Origin: Neurospora intermedia
Lineage: Eukaryota > Ascomycota > Sordariomycetes > Sordariales > Sordariaceae
DNA length: 64,000 nucleotides
NCBI GenBank assembly: GCA_037102815.1
Contig: BTPP01000010.1
Location: forward strand, 62,001 to 126,000
Reading direction: 5' to 3'
Shown here: positions 1 to 10,167 of the stretch, one piece after another
How positions within the stretch are numbered: position 1 is the stretch's first letter
Layout of the letters: each line of letters begins with the position of its first letter
Notes under the pieces: model-generated
Seen by the model: only the letters and a program-made list of their open reading frames with translations
Databases searched by the model: none
Told to the model about the DNA's origin: nothing
Position numbers and translations under genes: made by a program

Positions 1-507
1 AAAGCATCACCCATTCCTCACCATGCGCCCCGCACACTACCTCCAACACTTCGTATGGTCCCCCGATACAGGGCCCCGCGCGCACTGGAATCGCCCAAAA
101 TAATGACCAACGAAGAAGTCAGAGCTTGGTTCAGGGAAGCCGAGGAGGAGTATGAAGCCAAGAAAAAGGTATGTACGCCCAAATCACTTGATCAAAGTCT
201 CAGCCCTCAAGCAGCCATCACTAACGTATCCGGTCGACAGGCCGGTTACTACGACGGCTACGTCCCTGCCGCTGGTCCCAGCCGCGGCACACTAGCTGAC
301 ACTACCAAAGCGCTGCCGAAAAGGAAGACGGGGATGGAGAACTCAATGCACGCGCCCAAGAAACAGTCGATCATCTTGAACCCAGCTGCTAGACCCTACC
401 GCGCCGTCCTGGCCAACCCCACCAATTCGCTGCCGAAGAGAAAGACGGGACTGGAGACGTCCATGCATGCGCCGAAGAACTTCAAGCTGTCCATCGTCAC
501 GAACTGA
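1..507 (+). CDS. Hypothetical protein with a duplicated ~30-residue unit, 3' part only
   Basis: The reading frame is open from the first base of the window, so the true start lies upstream and only the last 144 residues are seen. The exons are 1-168 and 241-507. The intron 169-240 starts GTATGT, has an ACTAACG branch site and ends CGACAG. It is 72 bases, a multiple of three with no stop in frame, so retaining it would add 24 residues without breaking the protein. The C-terminal exon carries two similar units, each containing LPKRKTG and SMHAPK and separated by about 36 residues; the basic KRK could be a nuclear signal. I do not recognise a family. The stop is TGA at 505-507. Confidence 0.6.
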   Translation, partial: KASPIPHHAPRTLPPTLRMVPRYRAPRALESPKIMTNEEVRAWFREAEEEYEAKKKVCTPKSLDQSLSPQAAITNVSGRQAGYYDGYVPAAGPSRGTLADTTKALPKRKTGMENSMHAPKKQSIILNPAARPYRAVLANPTNSLPKRKTGLETSMHAPKNFKLSIVTN

Positions 508-3500
508 GCCGGCCCATTGCTAGGTGTGGGTACTATTCTGGTGCTCGAACCAAGGATAAATGGCGACAGCTTGAGCAAGATGTGAGGAGGAGTTGAGCGA
601 TGGGGGTTTAGTAAGAGGCACACTGTGCTTTCTCAGCAAAATTGCACACTTCCCTCAATGGCACAAGGATGTCGGTGCATTGGTCGGGAATTTTATGTGT
701 TTTGGCATGTTTTCGCCTGCCCCAGAAGGATAGCAGGGATAGAAAGCCAGGCAAAGCGATGAACGTAGGATCTGATATGAAGTGGATATAAATCGGGCTC
801 TGCGAGATGTTGGCGATGGGGTGGAAGTTACAAAACCTCCGTATTGATGGTCTGCCCTCCAGCCTTGAGGGAACAGACTAGACCTTGTTGCTTTCATAAT
901 CAATCCGCTCTCTTCCATGAGTGACTCTTCCAATGTGATCGCTGAGTGACACTTGTCGTCAGTCATACTTGAGGCTGAAAAGTGTCTCGAGTCCCTTGTA
1001 TGTTCTCCATCGTAAGCATTCAGTCTTTTGCCCAAGCTTCCATCTGTGAGTCGTCACCCTGTTTGCTCTGTTTCTATGCATCGCAGCCTAGCACCAATCC
1101 ATCCTTCAAAGTTATCATGATCATTCGTCACCCGCTGTGTCTCCGTACTCCTGACGTCAGGGAGTATTGGAAGGCTGCGGTGGAGAGTCGAGATACATTT
1201 AACCAGGGTCCAGGTAGGTGAGTGGAAAAGAAAAAAAGAGGACTAAGCGCGCTTAATCCGGCATCTCGGATCTACGATGACTGTGGAAGTGGTATCTTGT
1301 CTTGAAACACTGATATGGTGGACAGACAGAAATAAGGTTATCCGGCAAGCGTACTTACAGAACTATAGTACATATGTAACCAGCCAGCCAATTGACACCA
1401 AGGGGGATAAAAAGAGATTAGTCGGTAACTCGGCATCCATGTATCTACATAGCTTAGTAGTGTGGGTATATAGTGATGTCCGTTGTTGCTCGGAGAGAGC
1501 TGAGCCTCCGTCTCTGTCACATATCGCCAGTCCATCAAGACCAGGAACCCGCTTCAGCCCAAATGACAACTCACTTGTCGAGTGTCAGCCATGTGTGCAA
1601 ATGACAATGCATGCAGCTCTGCAGAGCAGTGTGCATACGTATGACGTTGGAGTTACATGCATCAAGGGGAGGTATGTAGTATAATGTATCAAGAGCCGAG
1701 GCGAGAATCGTGTTAGACGGATGGCAGTCTTCTTGAGCGACAAGGCAAGACGTCATGAAAAAAAGCCGCTTGTGATGAAGAAGGGTCTTCAGGTGAATCG
1801 GAGCTCGCCACGTAAGGGTTCGGGGTAGCCAGATTGGATAAGGTACAGAACGGACGACATTTAGGGCTTAGAAGGCATCGTCATGCTGCTTTCCTCGGGT
1901 CCTATGTTTCAAGGGGTGGTGACTGGCTCGAATATGTAAGGTGCTGACGGGACATTGATAGGAGACATCGGCAGGGTTCCCCGGATATTGGGTTTTGATG
2001 AAACACCATGGGTTGTTTCTTTGTGTTGCCTGGTTTGTCTCCCGCATTTCCAGAAAAGGGGCCGATAAACATGAGAGGACAGTAGGCGGCTCTTGGATGA
2101 ATTCTTGGTGGTCGAGTTGCGGCCTCACCGTCGGGCAACAAAATGCAACCTGAAACTCAACGGTTCGTCATACCCATGAGTGATCGTCACCCAGACGGCC
2201 GCCTTGCTGGATTTGATTGTGATTGATGGCGGCCTAAACAGATACTTTCGGGGCCAAGTCCATCTCTGATTTGCGAGCTGTGCGCGGAGCCTCATGTAAC
2301 CATAATTTGCAGAAGCTGAGAAACGTGAATCCCAGAACACGGGGTAATGGGGTCGGGTCGGAGATAATTCATAGAATGGCCGACTTGTCAGCGATCACTG
2401 AAGGGGTTTTCGAGTGGCTTGATGGGTTGTCCCAACTGTGAAGGGCCGGGTTGGGAACCCCGCGGGGATGAACGACTTCCTCGTTTCCGGTTTCACCCCC
2501 TGTCAAACACATGCATATATGGCGTAGCCTCCGCCAATTGCACAATCTGCGACAGCCACACCTGAGAATGATTCCTTTCGCCGGTGTTATTCTGTGCCTC
2601 GTCGTGGCAGCGAGTCGGTGTTTGAAGCCGAAGTGTGGTAGTCTGTTTGCGAGACGCTTTTCGAGTAGCACAACAGAAAGCTCTCGACAGATTCCCACCG
2701 ATGGGGAGCCTGACAATCAGTGTTTGCTGGCGCCCGAGCCGGAACCGTCCTCGCAGGAAGAACCTTCTTATTTCGGGAGTGGCACATAGCAGATGATGTG
2801 GTCTTGCGCTGGCGCTATGGCACAGAGCGTGACATGGGCAGCGAACGAGCGGAGTGCCGGAATGTTGAGGGTGAACGTTAGGTAGACAACGGGATAAGCC
2901 GTAGCAAACATGGGGTATCCTCGGTTCGACCAGGTACCATGAAGTGCTCCCGCTTCCTATGACAAGATTTTGGGAAGGAGAGGTCTTGTACATAAGCCAA
3001 TACCCCCTATTCCCCATGCAAAGTGCCAAGACAATGCCTATGGTTACGGATTGATCAAATTCATCCTGCATGTACTTGCAGACACTTGTCTTCCGAATAT
3101 CTTCACTCTTTCCTATTTTGGTAATTCCGATACAACCGGAACAAAAGTATATATGACAAGGCAGAGCAAGGCCACAAGATTTCGGAACCATGTCGCGACA
3201 ACTGTGTTTCGATTGGGCAGCAACGCCAATATTGCGGTTGATCCTGAGAGCCCTAATTGCCCTGTGAGAAGTTTGGAGGAATCATCTCAACCAGAGGGTA
3301 GGCGTCGTGAAAATTTGATTGGGGCGGCGCCGGGAATGTTGGCATGCGTATATTGCGTACCACTCTTTCTTGCGCATCTTGCAGTACACCGCGTATCAGA
3401 ACCATTGGGAAAGAAACCAGGCCAGCCCGCGCTTGGCGACTAACGCGATTACTCGTGTTGCGACCTTGCTGTTTGACGTTACTGTAGACAGTGCTTCACG

Positions 3501-3749
3501 AACCTGAACGGAGCTGAATGTTGATCACTCGGTGAGTATCAACTCCATCATGAGGCACCAGCTGCATGTCGAGACCACAGGTTGGGCACAGATTGGTCAA
3601 CGCTCAGTTGGAAGCGCAGAGCCGCATAATCAACCAACAAGCCGGTAAAGGTTAAATAAAGGCGGCTGACACCGAAAGTAAGTCTGAACGCTTGCTCGAT
3701 CTCCAACATTCCCAAACAACTCATCTCCAAGAATTCGAGCCCATTCAAG
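508..3749. other. Gene-poor intergenic stretch
   Basis: No reading frame here looks coding. The longest open frame, at about 2493-3191 on the minus strand, lacks any domain and has a scrambled composition rich in Cys, His and Arg. No tRNA, transposon ends or long repeats were seen. The right-hand few hundred bases must hold the promoter of the hydrolase-vWA gene. Confidence 0.5.
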
Positions 3750-6471
3750 ATGGCGACCTTGTTCGATAACATTCACAGGCGTGCGCACCGGGTGCATGCC
3801 CGCTTCCATCCCCACCACGGCGATCATCACGCGGAAAGAGACTCGTATATGACCTTGACGATTCGTAATCTTCCCTTGGGGACCACAGAAAACGACGTCT
3901 TTGAGCATATTAGGCGACAGAAACACGATTCTGATCCCATTGTCAATCCCTTGACTAAGGAAACGAACCAGCGCACGCTCTGCGCAGTCGTCACAATTCG
4001 CCAGGAGACAGAGGAGAAATGCAAAGTTGTGCGTGACAAGCTCCATCTTACACGCATCTACCCAAAGTGTCCAGCGGGAGATGTCAAAGATTCAGTTGTC
4101 ATGGTGAGCGATGAGTTTCTCGGTGTAACAACGATCGCCGAGCACGATGACCCTCAGTTCGAGTAAGCCGCTTTGCCATAGCCTGGATTCATGTTCGATG
4201 ATGAGAGCTTCTCGCTGACAACAATGCCGAATACAGTATGTATTTCGTTCATGGTCTCGGAGGGCATGCTTTTAAGTCTTGGAGCACGGACAAAGGCGCA
4301 CCTCACATGTGGCCCAGAGACTTCCTTCCCAACGACATCAAAGCTAGGCCGCTGGATCCCATGAATTGGCACGGCCCAAAGTTAGCTGGTCGCTTGGCAA
4401 CCGTGGGATATCGTGCAAGCGCTATGTGTGCCTCCGCTGCCACTGCAACGATCGACAAAATATCGCAGAATTTCCTCAACCATCTTAGGGCTGACCGGAC
4501 TGAGGTGAGTCCAACCACCATAGTTTGTCTGCGTCTCTGACTAACGCCCAGTCCAACAGGGATCGAAGCGTCCAATGTACTTCGCTTGCCATAGCCTTGG
4601 AGGCTTGGTCGTCTGTCAGGTATAGGAAACCCTCTCGACTCGAGGATCTAGTGTGGTCGTGTCTAACCATCGGTTCTTCTAGGCCCTTATTCATGCTCTG
4701 TCAAAGGAGTCACATAGGCTAGAGCGATTCCAAGATTGTCAAAATACATTCTTCAATGGTGAAGAATGCCTCGTCAAGGGAATTTTCTTCTTTGGCACTC
4801 CCTTCGTGAGTCCGCAATCTTCGAACGCCCCGGAATCGCTCCATGTATCGGCGTTTGCTGACAGACAGCAATGATCACAGGAAGGCTCCAGGCTAGCCAG
4901 ATATGCTTCCCGCATTGTCAAGTTCCTCCAGGGCAATGACACTCTGATAGATAGCTTGAGTATCGAATCCGAGGACCTAAACACCATTGTTGCCAGGTTT
5001 GATCAGATGCGAAACCACCCAAGGACAAGGATTCCGATTGTGATCGCATATGAGATGCAGCCGATGTTTGGAATGAGATTCGTACGTCGAAATATCGTTT
5101 CCTTTTTTCAGTGACAGGTTTCCTCAGGAATCATAAGAGCTCCAATTCAACCTGACACTAACACATACTCTCAGGTAACCGACCCCGACTCAGCCATAAG
5201 CTCATTTGACTGCCAGACCATCGGCATTGAAGGAGATCACCGTACCATGATCAAGATGGAGAACAACCAGGACCAAAGTTACCGTGACGTTGCTGAATTC
5301 ATAATTCGAATGATCCAACGAACACTCTCTGGATCCAGCATTATCACATCCTCTTCTGCGACGAAGCTTGAGAGAAACGTCTTTCAGGAACTGCCTTTCA
5401 GACAGAACCTAGCGAGAGACGAAAGCCCCCCTCCATATAAAGGCCAAGGTTCATGCCGGTCTTCCACAGCAAGTTCGGCGAGCGACGGAACATCGGCCTC
5501 TGACCCTTCTCCTCACTCCCAACCAGTTGGTTTGGGTATCAGCAACCCAAAATCCGAAGAACACAACACTTCCCGCATATCCCGCTCCAACATCGTCCCC
5601 GTCAGGCTCGACGACCTTATGATGCCTCCCAATCGTATAAATGGTGGAAAGGAAGATAACCGAGACTTCGCCCTGCTCTCAAAATTCGACGTCGTCTTCC
5701 TTCTCGATGACACGGGATCGATGATGGAAGCCATCGAGCCGGCCCCCTCATTTAAGGACAACTGCGAGGCAAAGGAACGTTCGAAATGGGATGAAATGAT
5801 CGAATCTCTGCGCTACATCGTCGATATTGTAACACACTATGACCGTGACGGTGTAGATGTGCATTTCTTCTGCCGGGACGATAAGGACGAGTTTAGAATC
5901 CAGGATGGACAACGGGTTCTAGATCTCTTGACCAACGAAGTCAGTCCAGACGAGATTGGTGGCGGAACCTTCATTGCCGAGCGACTTTGGACAATCCTGA
6001 CGGCTTATTTCGACCGGTTCGAAAACTATCGGCTACGGATGGCAGAGCGGGCACCTTGTCCCGAGAAGCCCAAGATGTTGAACCTTATTGTGATTACGGA
6101 CGGGGCGGCAGATGACAAGGATGCGGTAGAGGATGTAATTGTCAATGCAGCGAGGAGGCTGGATGAACTGAGGGCACTTCCAAACCAGGTAGGAATTCAA
6201 TTCCTGCAAATCGGCAGAAACGAAGCGGCTTCGAGATGGTTGAAGACATTGGATGATGACCTGAACGAGAAGCATAGAGTTCGAGACGTGAGTTGGACCT
6301 TCCCATCCGTCTTATCCTGCCCGCCTCATTGAAGCCATACTGACAGAAAGCGTGGGATAGATGGTTGACACCCGTCCCTGGGACAGAGTCGATGAGATTG
6401 ATAAGTCTTTGCAAGAGAGACTTACTAACATTCTCCTCGGCGGCATTGACAGAGCCAGAGACATGGAGTAA
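3750..6471 (+). CDS. SesB-like alpha/beta hydrolase fused to a von Willebrand factor A domain
   Basis: Seven exons: 3750-4162, 4237-4504, 4560-4619, 4683-4805, 4881-5081, 5175-6287 and 6361-6471. They splice in phase to 762 residues. Residues about 30-115 look RRM-like (LTIRNLP, then an alpha/beta pattern). The hydrolase follows: VHGLGG at 142-147 (oxyanion turn), nucleophile Ser239 in CHSLGG, and a likely catalytic His377 in GDHRTM. This is the DUF676/SesB layout, found in fungi as the N-terminal domain of NLR-type receptors. A Ser/Pro-rich linker (about 400-510) leads to a vWA domain starting near 525, with the metal-binding MIDAS as DDTGSM (Asp533, Thr535, Ser537). A short C-terminal exon resembles the usual end of fungal vWA proteins. 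Exon 6 encodes both the end of the hydrolase and the whole vWA core without a stop, so the fusion is direct and not a join of two genes. The last acceptor could instead be near 6347; 6360 was chosen because it gives a familiar vWA tail. Function inferred only: a lipase/esterase-type effector with a protein-binding sensor or scaffold. Confidence 0.82.
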
Positions 6472-6845
6472 GCCCAAAGAAATTAACGAACACAGTCTCT
6501 CTAATGCTCCACCCGAGTGAAGGGATGGAGCAGATTTCGATTATGATGACAATCTTTGACAAGGCGCTTTAGAGTTGATATTTGGTTGCTTTGGTTGGAT
6601 TTGACCGAAGGTCACATTCGGTTGGCAGCGCACGCGGAACATGAGGCCATGACCAATGGAAATAATTATTTGTCTTGATGAGTGAGTTGACATGGCGTCG
6701 CGGTGTTACGGCCCCTGTCTATCATTCAATATCTGTTTTATAATCACTGCTAGTTTCCCCTTTGTTAGCTTTCGGGACGATACATCAATGCGTGGGCTGC
6801 CCCGACGGGCAAAGCTACCTGTATGTTTCCCAGCTCGTGGAATAC
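6472..6845. other. Intergenic region between convergent genes
   Basis: This 374-base spacer lies between the converging hydrolase-vWA and metallo-beta-lactamase genes and presumably carries both 3' untranslated regions. No other feature was seen. Confidence 0.5.
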
Positions 6846-7706
6846 TCAAACAATCTTGGTCTCCACGCCTCGCTTCAACCAAAGCACCCTATCCTCCACC
6901 CCTGCCTTCGCAAAGTCATTTGCCAGTTGGGCCCCAGATTCCGCAAAGTGACTCCATGACTCGAAGTGCAATGGAACAATTACGTCGGCTCCGATGTCCT
7001 TGGCCAACTGCGCTGCCTGGTCACCACCCATGGTGATCTGCAGCGGACCTCCCCCATCAGCACCCCCGCCGGGCAAGATTACAGTTGCCTTTCCGATGTT
7101 CAGCATGGCGACGGCGATATGATATTTCGCCTTCATCTTGCCAAGCTCTTCGAGATGAATCGTGTCTCCAGAGAAGTATATCGCATTCGGACGACCGTCA
7201 GGCTGTGTCCCAAAAGCCCCGTCTGAAGAGCTGACAATGAAGCCCACTACCTGACCGCCGGGTAAGTGCTTGCATGGAGTGGCCGTCACTTCCAGCTTCC
7301 GCGCCTTTCCCTCACCACCAAAATCAAGACAAACGGTTTCCCAATTCTTAAGGCCCCGCACTCCTGGCCGCGGAGCTAGTTGAGCAGCGCCGTCTCTGGT
7401 GGTGAGGACCCTTCGAGCATCAAGAAGGCGTCGGCCGAGCTCATCTAGGTTATCCGGATGATCTTCATGGCTGAGTAGAACAGCATCGATGGGAGGGAGC
7501 TGGTCGATCGTTAAGGCCGGGGAGTCGGACTTGTTGATGACAAGACCGCGATACTCGATTTGGGTGCTGCCGGGACCGAACACGGGGTCTGTGATGAGAT
7601 TGATACGGTTCGGACTGCTTGGCTCACCAAGATGGATCAAGGCGGTAGCTGTACCAATATTGGTAATGCTGAGGGGGTAATCAAACGAGATTTGCGTCGG
7701 GGGCAT
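6846..7706 (-). CDS. Metallo-beta-lactamase-fold hydrolase
   Basis: A single exon encodes 286 residues from the ATG at 7706, which begins MPPTQISFDYPLSI. The frame is open further upstream to an ATG at 7799, but that part is not family-like and contains splice-like sequence, so the shorter start was chosen. The metallo-beta-lactamase fold shows in the ITDPVFGPG strand-loop, the metal motif SHEDHPDN (His80, Asp82, His83, Asp85), a later TPCKH, the SGDTIHL aspartate and the C-terminal PLHFESW histidine. It belongs to the L-ascorbate-6-phosphate-lactonase/UPF0173-like group of fungal MBL proteins; the substrate is unknown. The second His of the usual HxHxDH is an Asp here. No signal peptide is seen, so it is probably cytosolic. 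It is divergent from RPT4. Confidence 0.75.
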   Translation of the reverse strand: MPPTQISFDYPLSITNIGTATALIHLGEPSSPNRINLITDPVFGPGSTQIEYRGLVINKSDSPALTIDQLPPIDAVLLSHEDHPDNLDELGRRLLDARRVLTTRDGAAQLAPRPGVRGLKNWETVCLDFGGEGKARKLEVTATPCKHLPGGQVVGFIVSSSDGAFGTQPDGRPNAIYFSGDTIHLEELGKMKAKYHIAVAMLNIGKATVILPGGGADGGGPLQITMGGDQAAQLAKDIGADVIVPLHFESWSHFAESGAQLANDFAKAGVEDRVLWLKRGVETKIV

Positions 7707-8783
7707 GATGAGAACAGGCGCCGTGAACAACCACCTTTGTGTCGATCTTTGATAGCCGTGAAAATATGAGTACTTATCTTGCAATTCTCTCCAAGCCAAT
7801 TTGGAAATTGCATGCTGTTAAGCAGACCGTAGTTCTGTTGAGCTTTGGGTGGTTTATGTAGAGACAGATCTCTCATCAGTGCGTAATGTGGGCATCATGA
7901 GCAACGGCGCCGCAGTGACCATGTTCTCCACAGAAGTTCTCCAAAGCGAATATCGGATGATGGTTCAAGGTCCAGGCGTCGAAACGGCATTTGGAGAGGC
8001 GTGGGAGGAAGTCCACGTCGACCATGTATTGGCTCGCCCTGGCCGGTTCGGAAGCCAGTTGCTTGTCATGTTGGGCCATCTTCAAGCTGGGAATGAAGGA
8101 TTGGCAAATGACAAGTTTAGAAAAGGCGCAGAATTGTCCAGTTTAGAGATGGAACTCAACTTGAAATGTGTGAAGTGTAAAGTGGAAGTGTCTGGCAGAG
8201 CTGATTTATACCACGAGAGAGAAGCGCGTGGTTGTAGTTTAGTGTTGTCGCGGGTGTTATCCACCTAGAGGTACCTACAAACGAGTAGGTACCTTACCTG
8301 TATGAACAGCAGATAAGATAAGCTGAAAACCAATAAGCAACGAGATAGGATGGAACCCCGCGCCGCGAGACGGCTTGAACGCTCAGACCACCTAAGGAAT
8401 GCAACTGCATTCACATCCATTCCGACTTGACTCTCAGCTGGGGCAAGAATGCGACAATGCACTGGACCCACCCGCCGCCCAAGGCAACGAGAGCTTGAGG
8501 TAAGCTCCATCGATAGCTACGTACCTTTGTCCGTGCGTCAACGCCAGCCCATTGCCCGCCTGCCGACTTGTTCAGTTGCATCAACACAACATCTCAATCT
8601 GGAACCAGTCCATCCATCAAACAACCATTTCGTTTACCATACCCGAGCCCTTCGACCTGCGCGCGCTTACCGGTCTATTCACAAACTTAAGAAACAGTCA
8701 CTCACGCTGACGCCTCAAGACAGCCTGACGTCACCTTTCCATCAACTAGACAAACCGCCAGTCGTTGCGATATCTCCACAATA
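7707..8783. promoter_or_regulatory. Divergent promoter region between the MBL gene and RPT4
   Basis: About 1.1 kb separates the two divergent start codons. It contains open frames at 7849-8268 (plus) and 7876-8085 (minus) with no recognisable family, so a short unrecognised 5' exon cannot be excluded. A perfect 10-base inverted repeat occurs at 8269-8294. The 250 bases before the RPT4 ATG are C-rich, as in fungal 5' untranslated regions. Confidence 0.45.
8269..8294. repeat. Perfect 10-bp inverted repeat containing two AGGTACCT palindromes
   Basis: The arms are AGGTACCTAC at 8269-8278 and its exact reverse complement at 8285-8294, around a six-base loop. Each arm contains the self-palindromic octamer AGGTACCT. 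The site sits in the divergent promoter region upstream of RPT4. It could be a transcription-factor site in two copies or a hairpin; the sequence does not distinguish these. Confidence 0.6.
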
Positions 8784-10167
8784 ATGGCGGACCAGGAGCG
8801 CCAACATGCCTTGGCTTCGTTCAAGGCGAAACTGATCGAGTCGCGAGAGTGGGAAGCAAAGCTCAAGAACTTGCGTCTGGAGCTGAAGGGCCTACAAAAG
8901 GAGTACGACCAAACAGAAGAGAACATCAAGGCGTTGCAAAGTGTCGGCCAGATCATCGGCGAGGTCCTCAAGCAACTGGACGATGAGAGGTGTACGTCTT
9001 GCATCCCCTATCCATTCTCTGGAGATCATTACGAACTCATCATGCCACAGTTATTGTCAAGGCCTCCTCGGGCCCCAGATACGTCGTCGGCTGCCGATCA
9101 AAGGTCGACAAGGCGAAGCTCAAGCAGGGAACACGTGTGGCGCTCGACATGACGACCCTCACCATCATGCGCATGCTCCCCCGCGAGGTCGACCCGCTAG
9201 TATACAACATGTCGCTGGAGGATCCTGGTCAAGTCAGCTTCGGGGGTATCGGCGGTCTCAACGATCAGATTCGTGAGCTCAGAGAGGTTATTGAGCTGCC
9301 CCTCAAGAACCCAGAGCTGTTCTTGCGAGTCGGTATCAAGCCCCCCAAGGGTGTCTTGCTCTATGGCCCTCCAGGTACCGGAAAGACGTTACTTGCTAGG
9401 GCTGTCGCGAGCAGCTTGGAGACCAACTTTTTGAAGGGTAAGCTCGTACCCTCTTTGTCTTGCATCTTGACGGCGCCATTACTCGAGTATAGGTCACTAA
9501 TACTGCGCGTCTGTAGTCGTCTCCTCCGCCATCGTCGACAAGTACATCGGTGAATCCGCCCGACTAATCCGCGAAATGTTCGGCTACGCCAAGGAACACG
9601 AGCCCTGCATCATCTTCATGGACGAAATCGATGCCATCGGTGGCAGGCGTTTCAGCGAGGGTACATCTGCCGACAGAGAAATCCAGCGTACACTTATGGA
9701 GCTCCTCAACCAGCTCGACGGTTTCGACTATCTCGGCAAGACGAAGATCATCATGGCGACGAACCGCCCCGATACCCTCGACCCTGCTTTGCTGCGTGCC
9801 GGCCGTCTAGACCGCAAGATCGAGATTCCTCTGCCGAATGAGGTCGGTCGCCTGGAGATTCTGAAGATTCACGCCTCTGGTGTGGTTATCGAGGGCGATA
9901 TCGACTACGAGAGTGTTGTTAAAATGAGCGATGGCTTGAACGGTGCTGATTTGCGCAATGTGGTTACTGAAGCGTAAGTTGACAATTTCCTGCTATAACA
10001 CAACGCCGACCATGCAGCACCCTGCTAACGCTTCTCTTTTACATAGTGGTCTGTTTGCGATCAAGGACTACCGCGATGCGATCAACCAAGACGATTTTAA
10101 CAAGGCGGTGCGCAAGGTTGCCGAGGCCAAGAAGCTTGAGGGCAAGCTCGAATATCAGAAGCTATAA
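8784..10167 (+). CDS. rpt4: 26S proteasome regulatory particle ATPase Rpt4
   Basis: Exons 8784-8991, 9051-9437, 9517-9973 and 10047-10167 give 390 residues, matching the family length (human PSMC6 is 389). One of six AAA+ ATPases in the base ring of the 19S particle, it unfolds substrates and feeds them into the 20S core in nucleus and cytosol. An N-terminal coiled coil (about 1-65) is followed by an OB-type domain and the AAA+ module. The module has Walker A GPPGTGKT at 175-182, Walker B FMDEID with Asp234-Asp237, the intact Arg-rich second region of homology ([11 protein letters not shown]) and a KLEYQKL tail. Similarity to Rpt4/PSMC6 rather than the other five Rpt subunits is clear in [12 protein letters not shown] and [14 protein letters not shown] second proteasome gene lies about 7 kb downstream. 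Confidence 0.97.

Noticed and set aside
1861-1870. TTAGGG near 1861 as a telomere repeat
   Set aside because: A single copy only, with unique sequence on both sides.
2493-3191. 232-codon open frame on the minus strand
   Set aside because: Composition is rich in Cys, His and Arg with no domain, it overlaps other frames of similar quality, and it has no splice continuation. Treated as chance.
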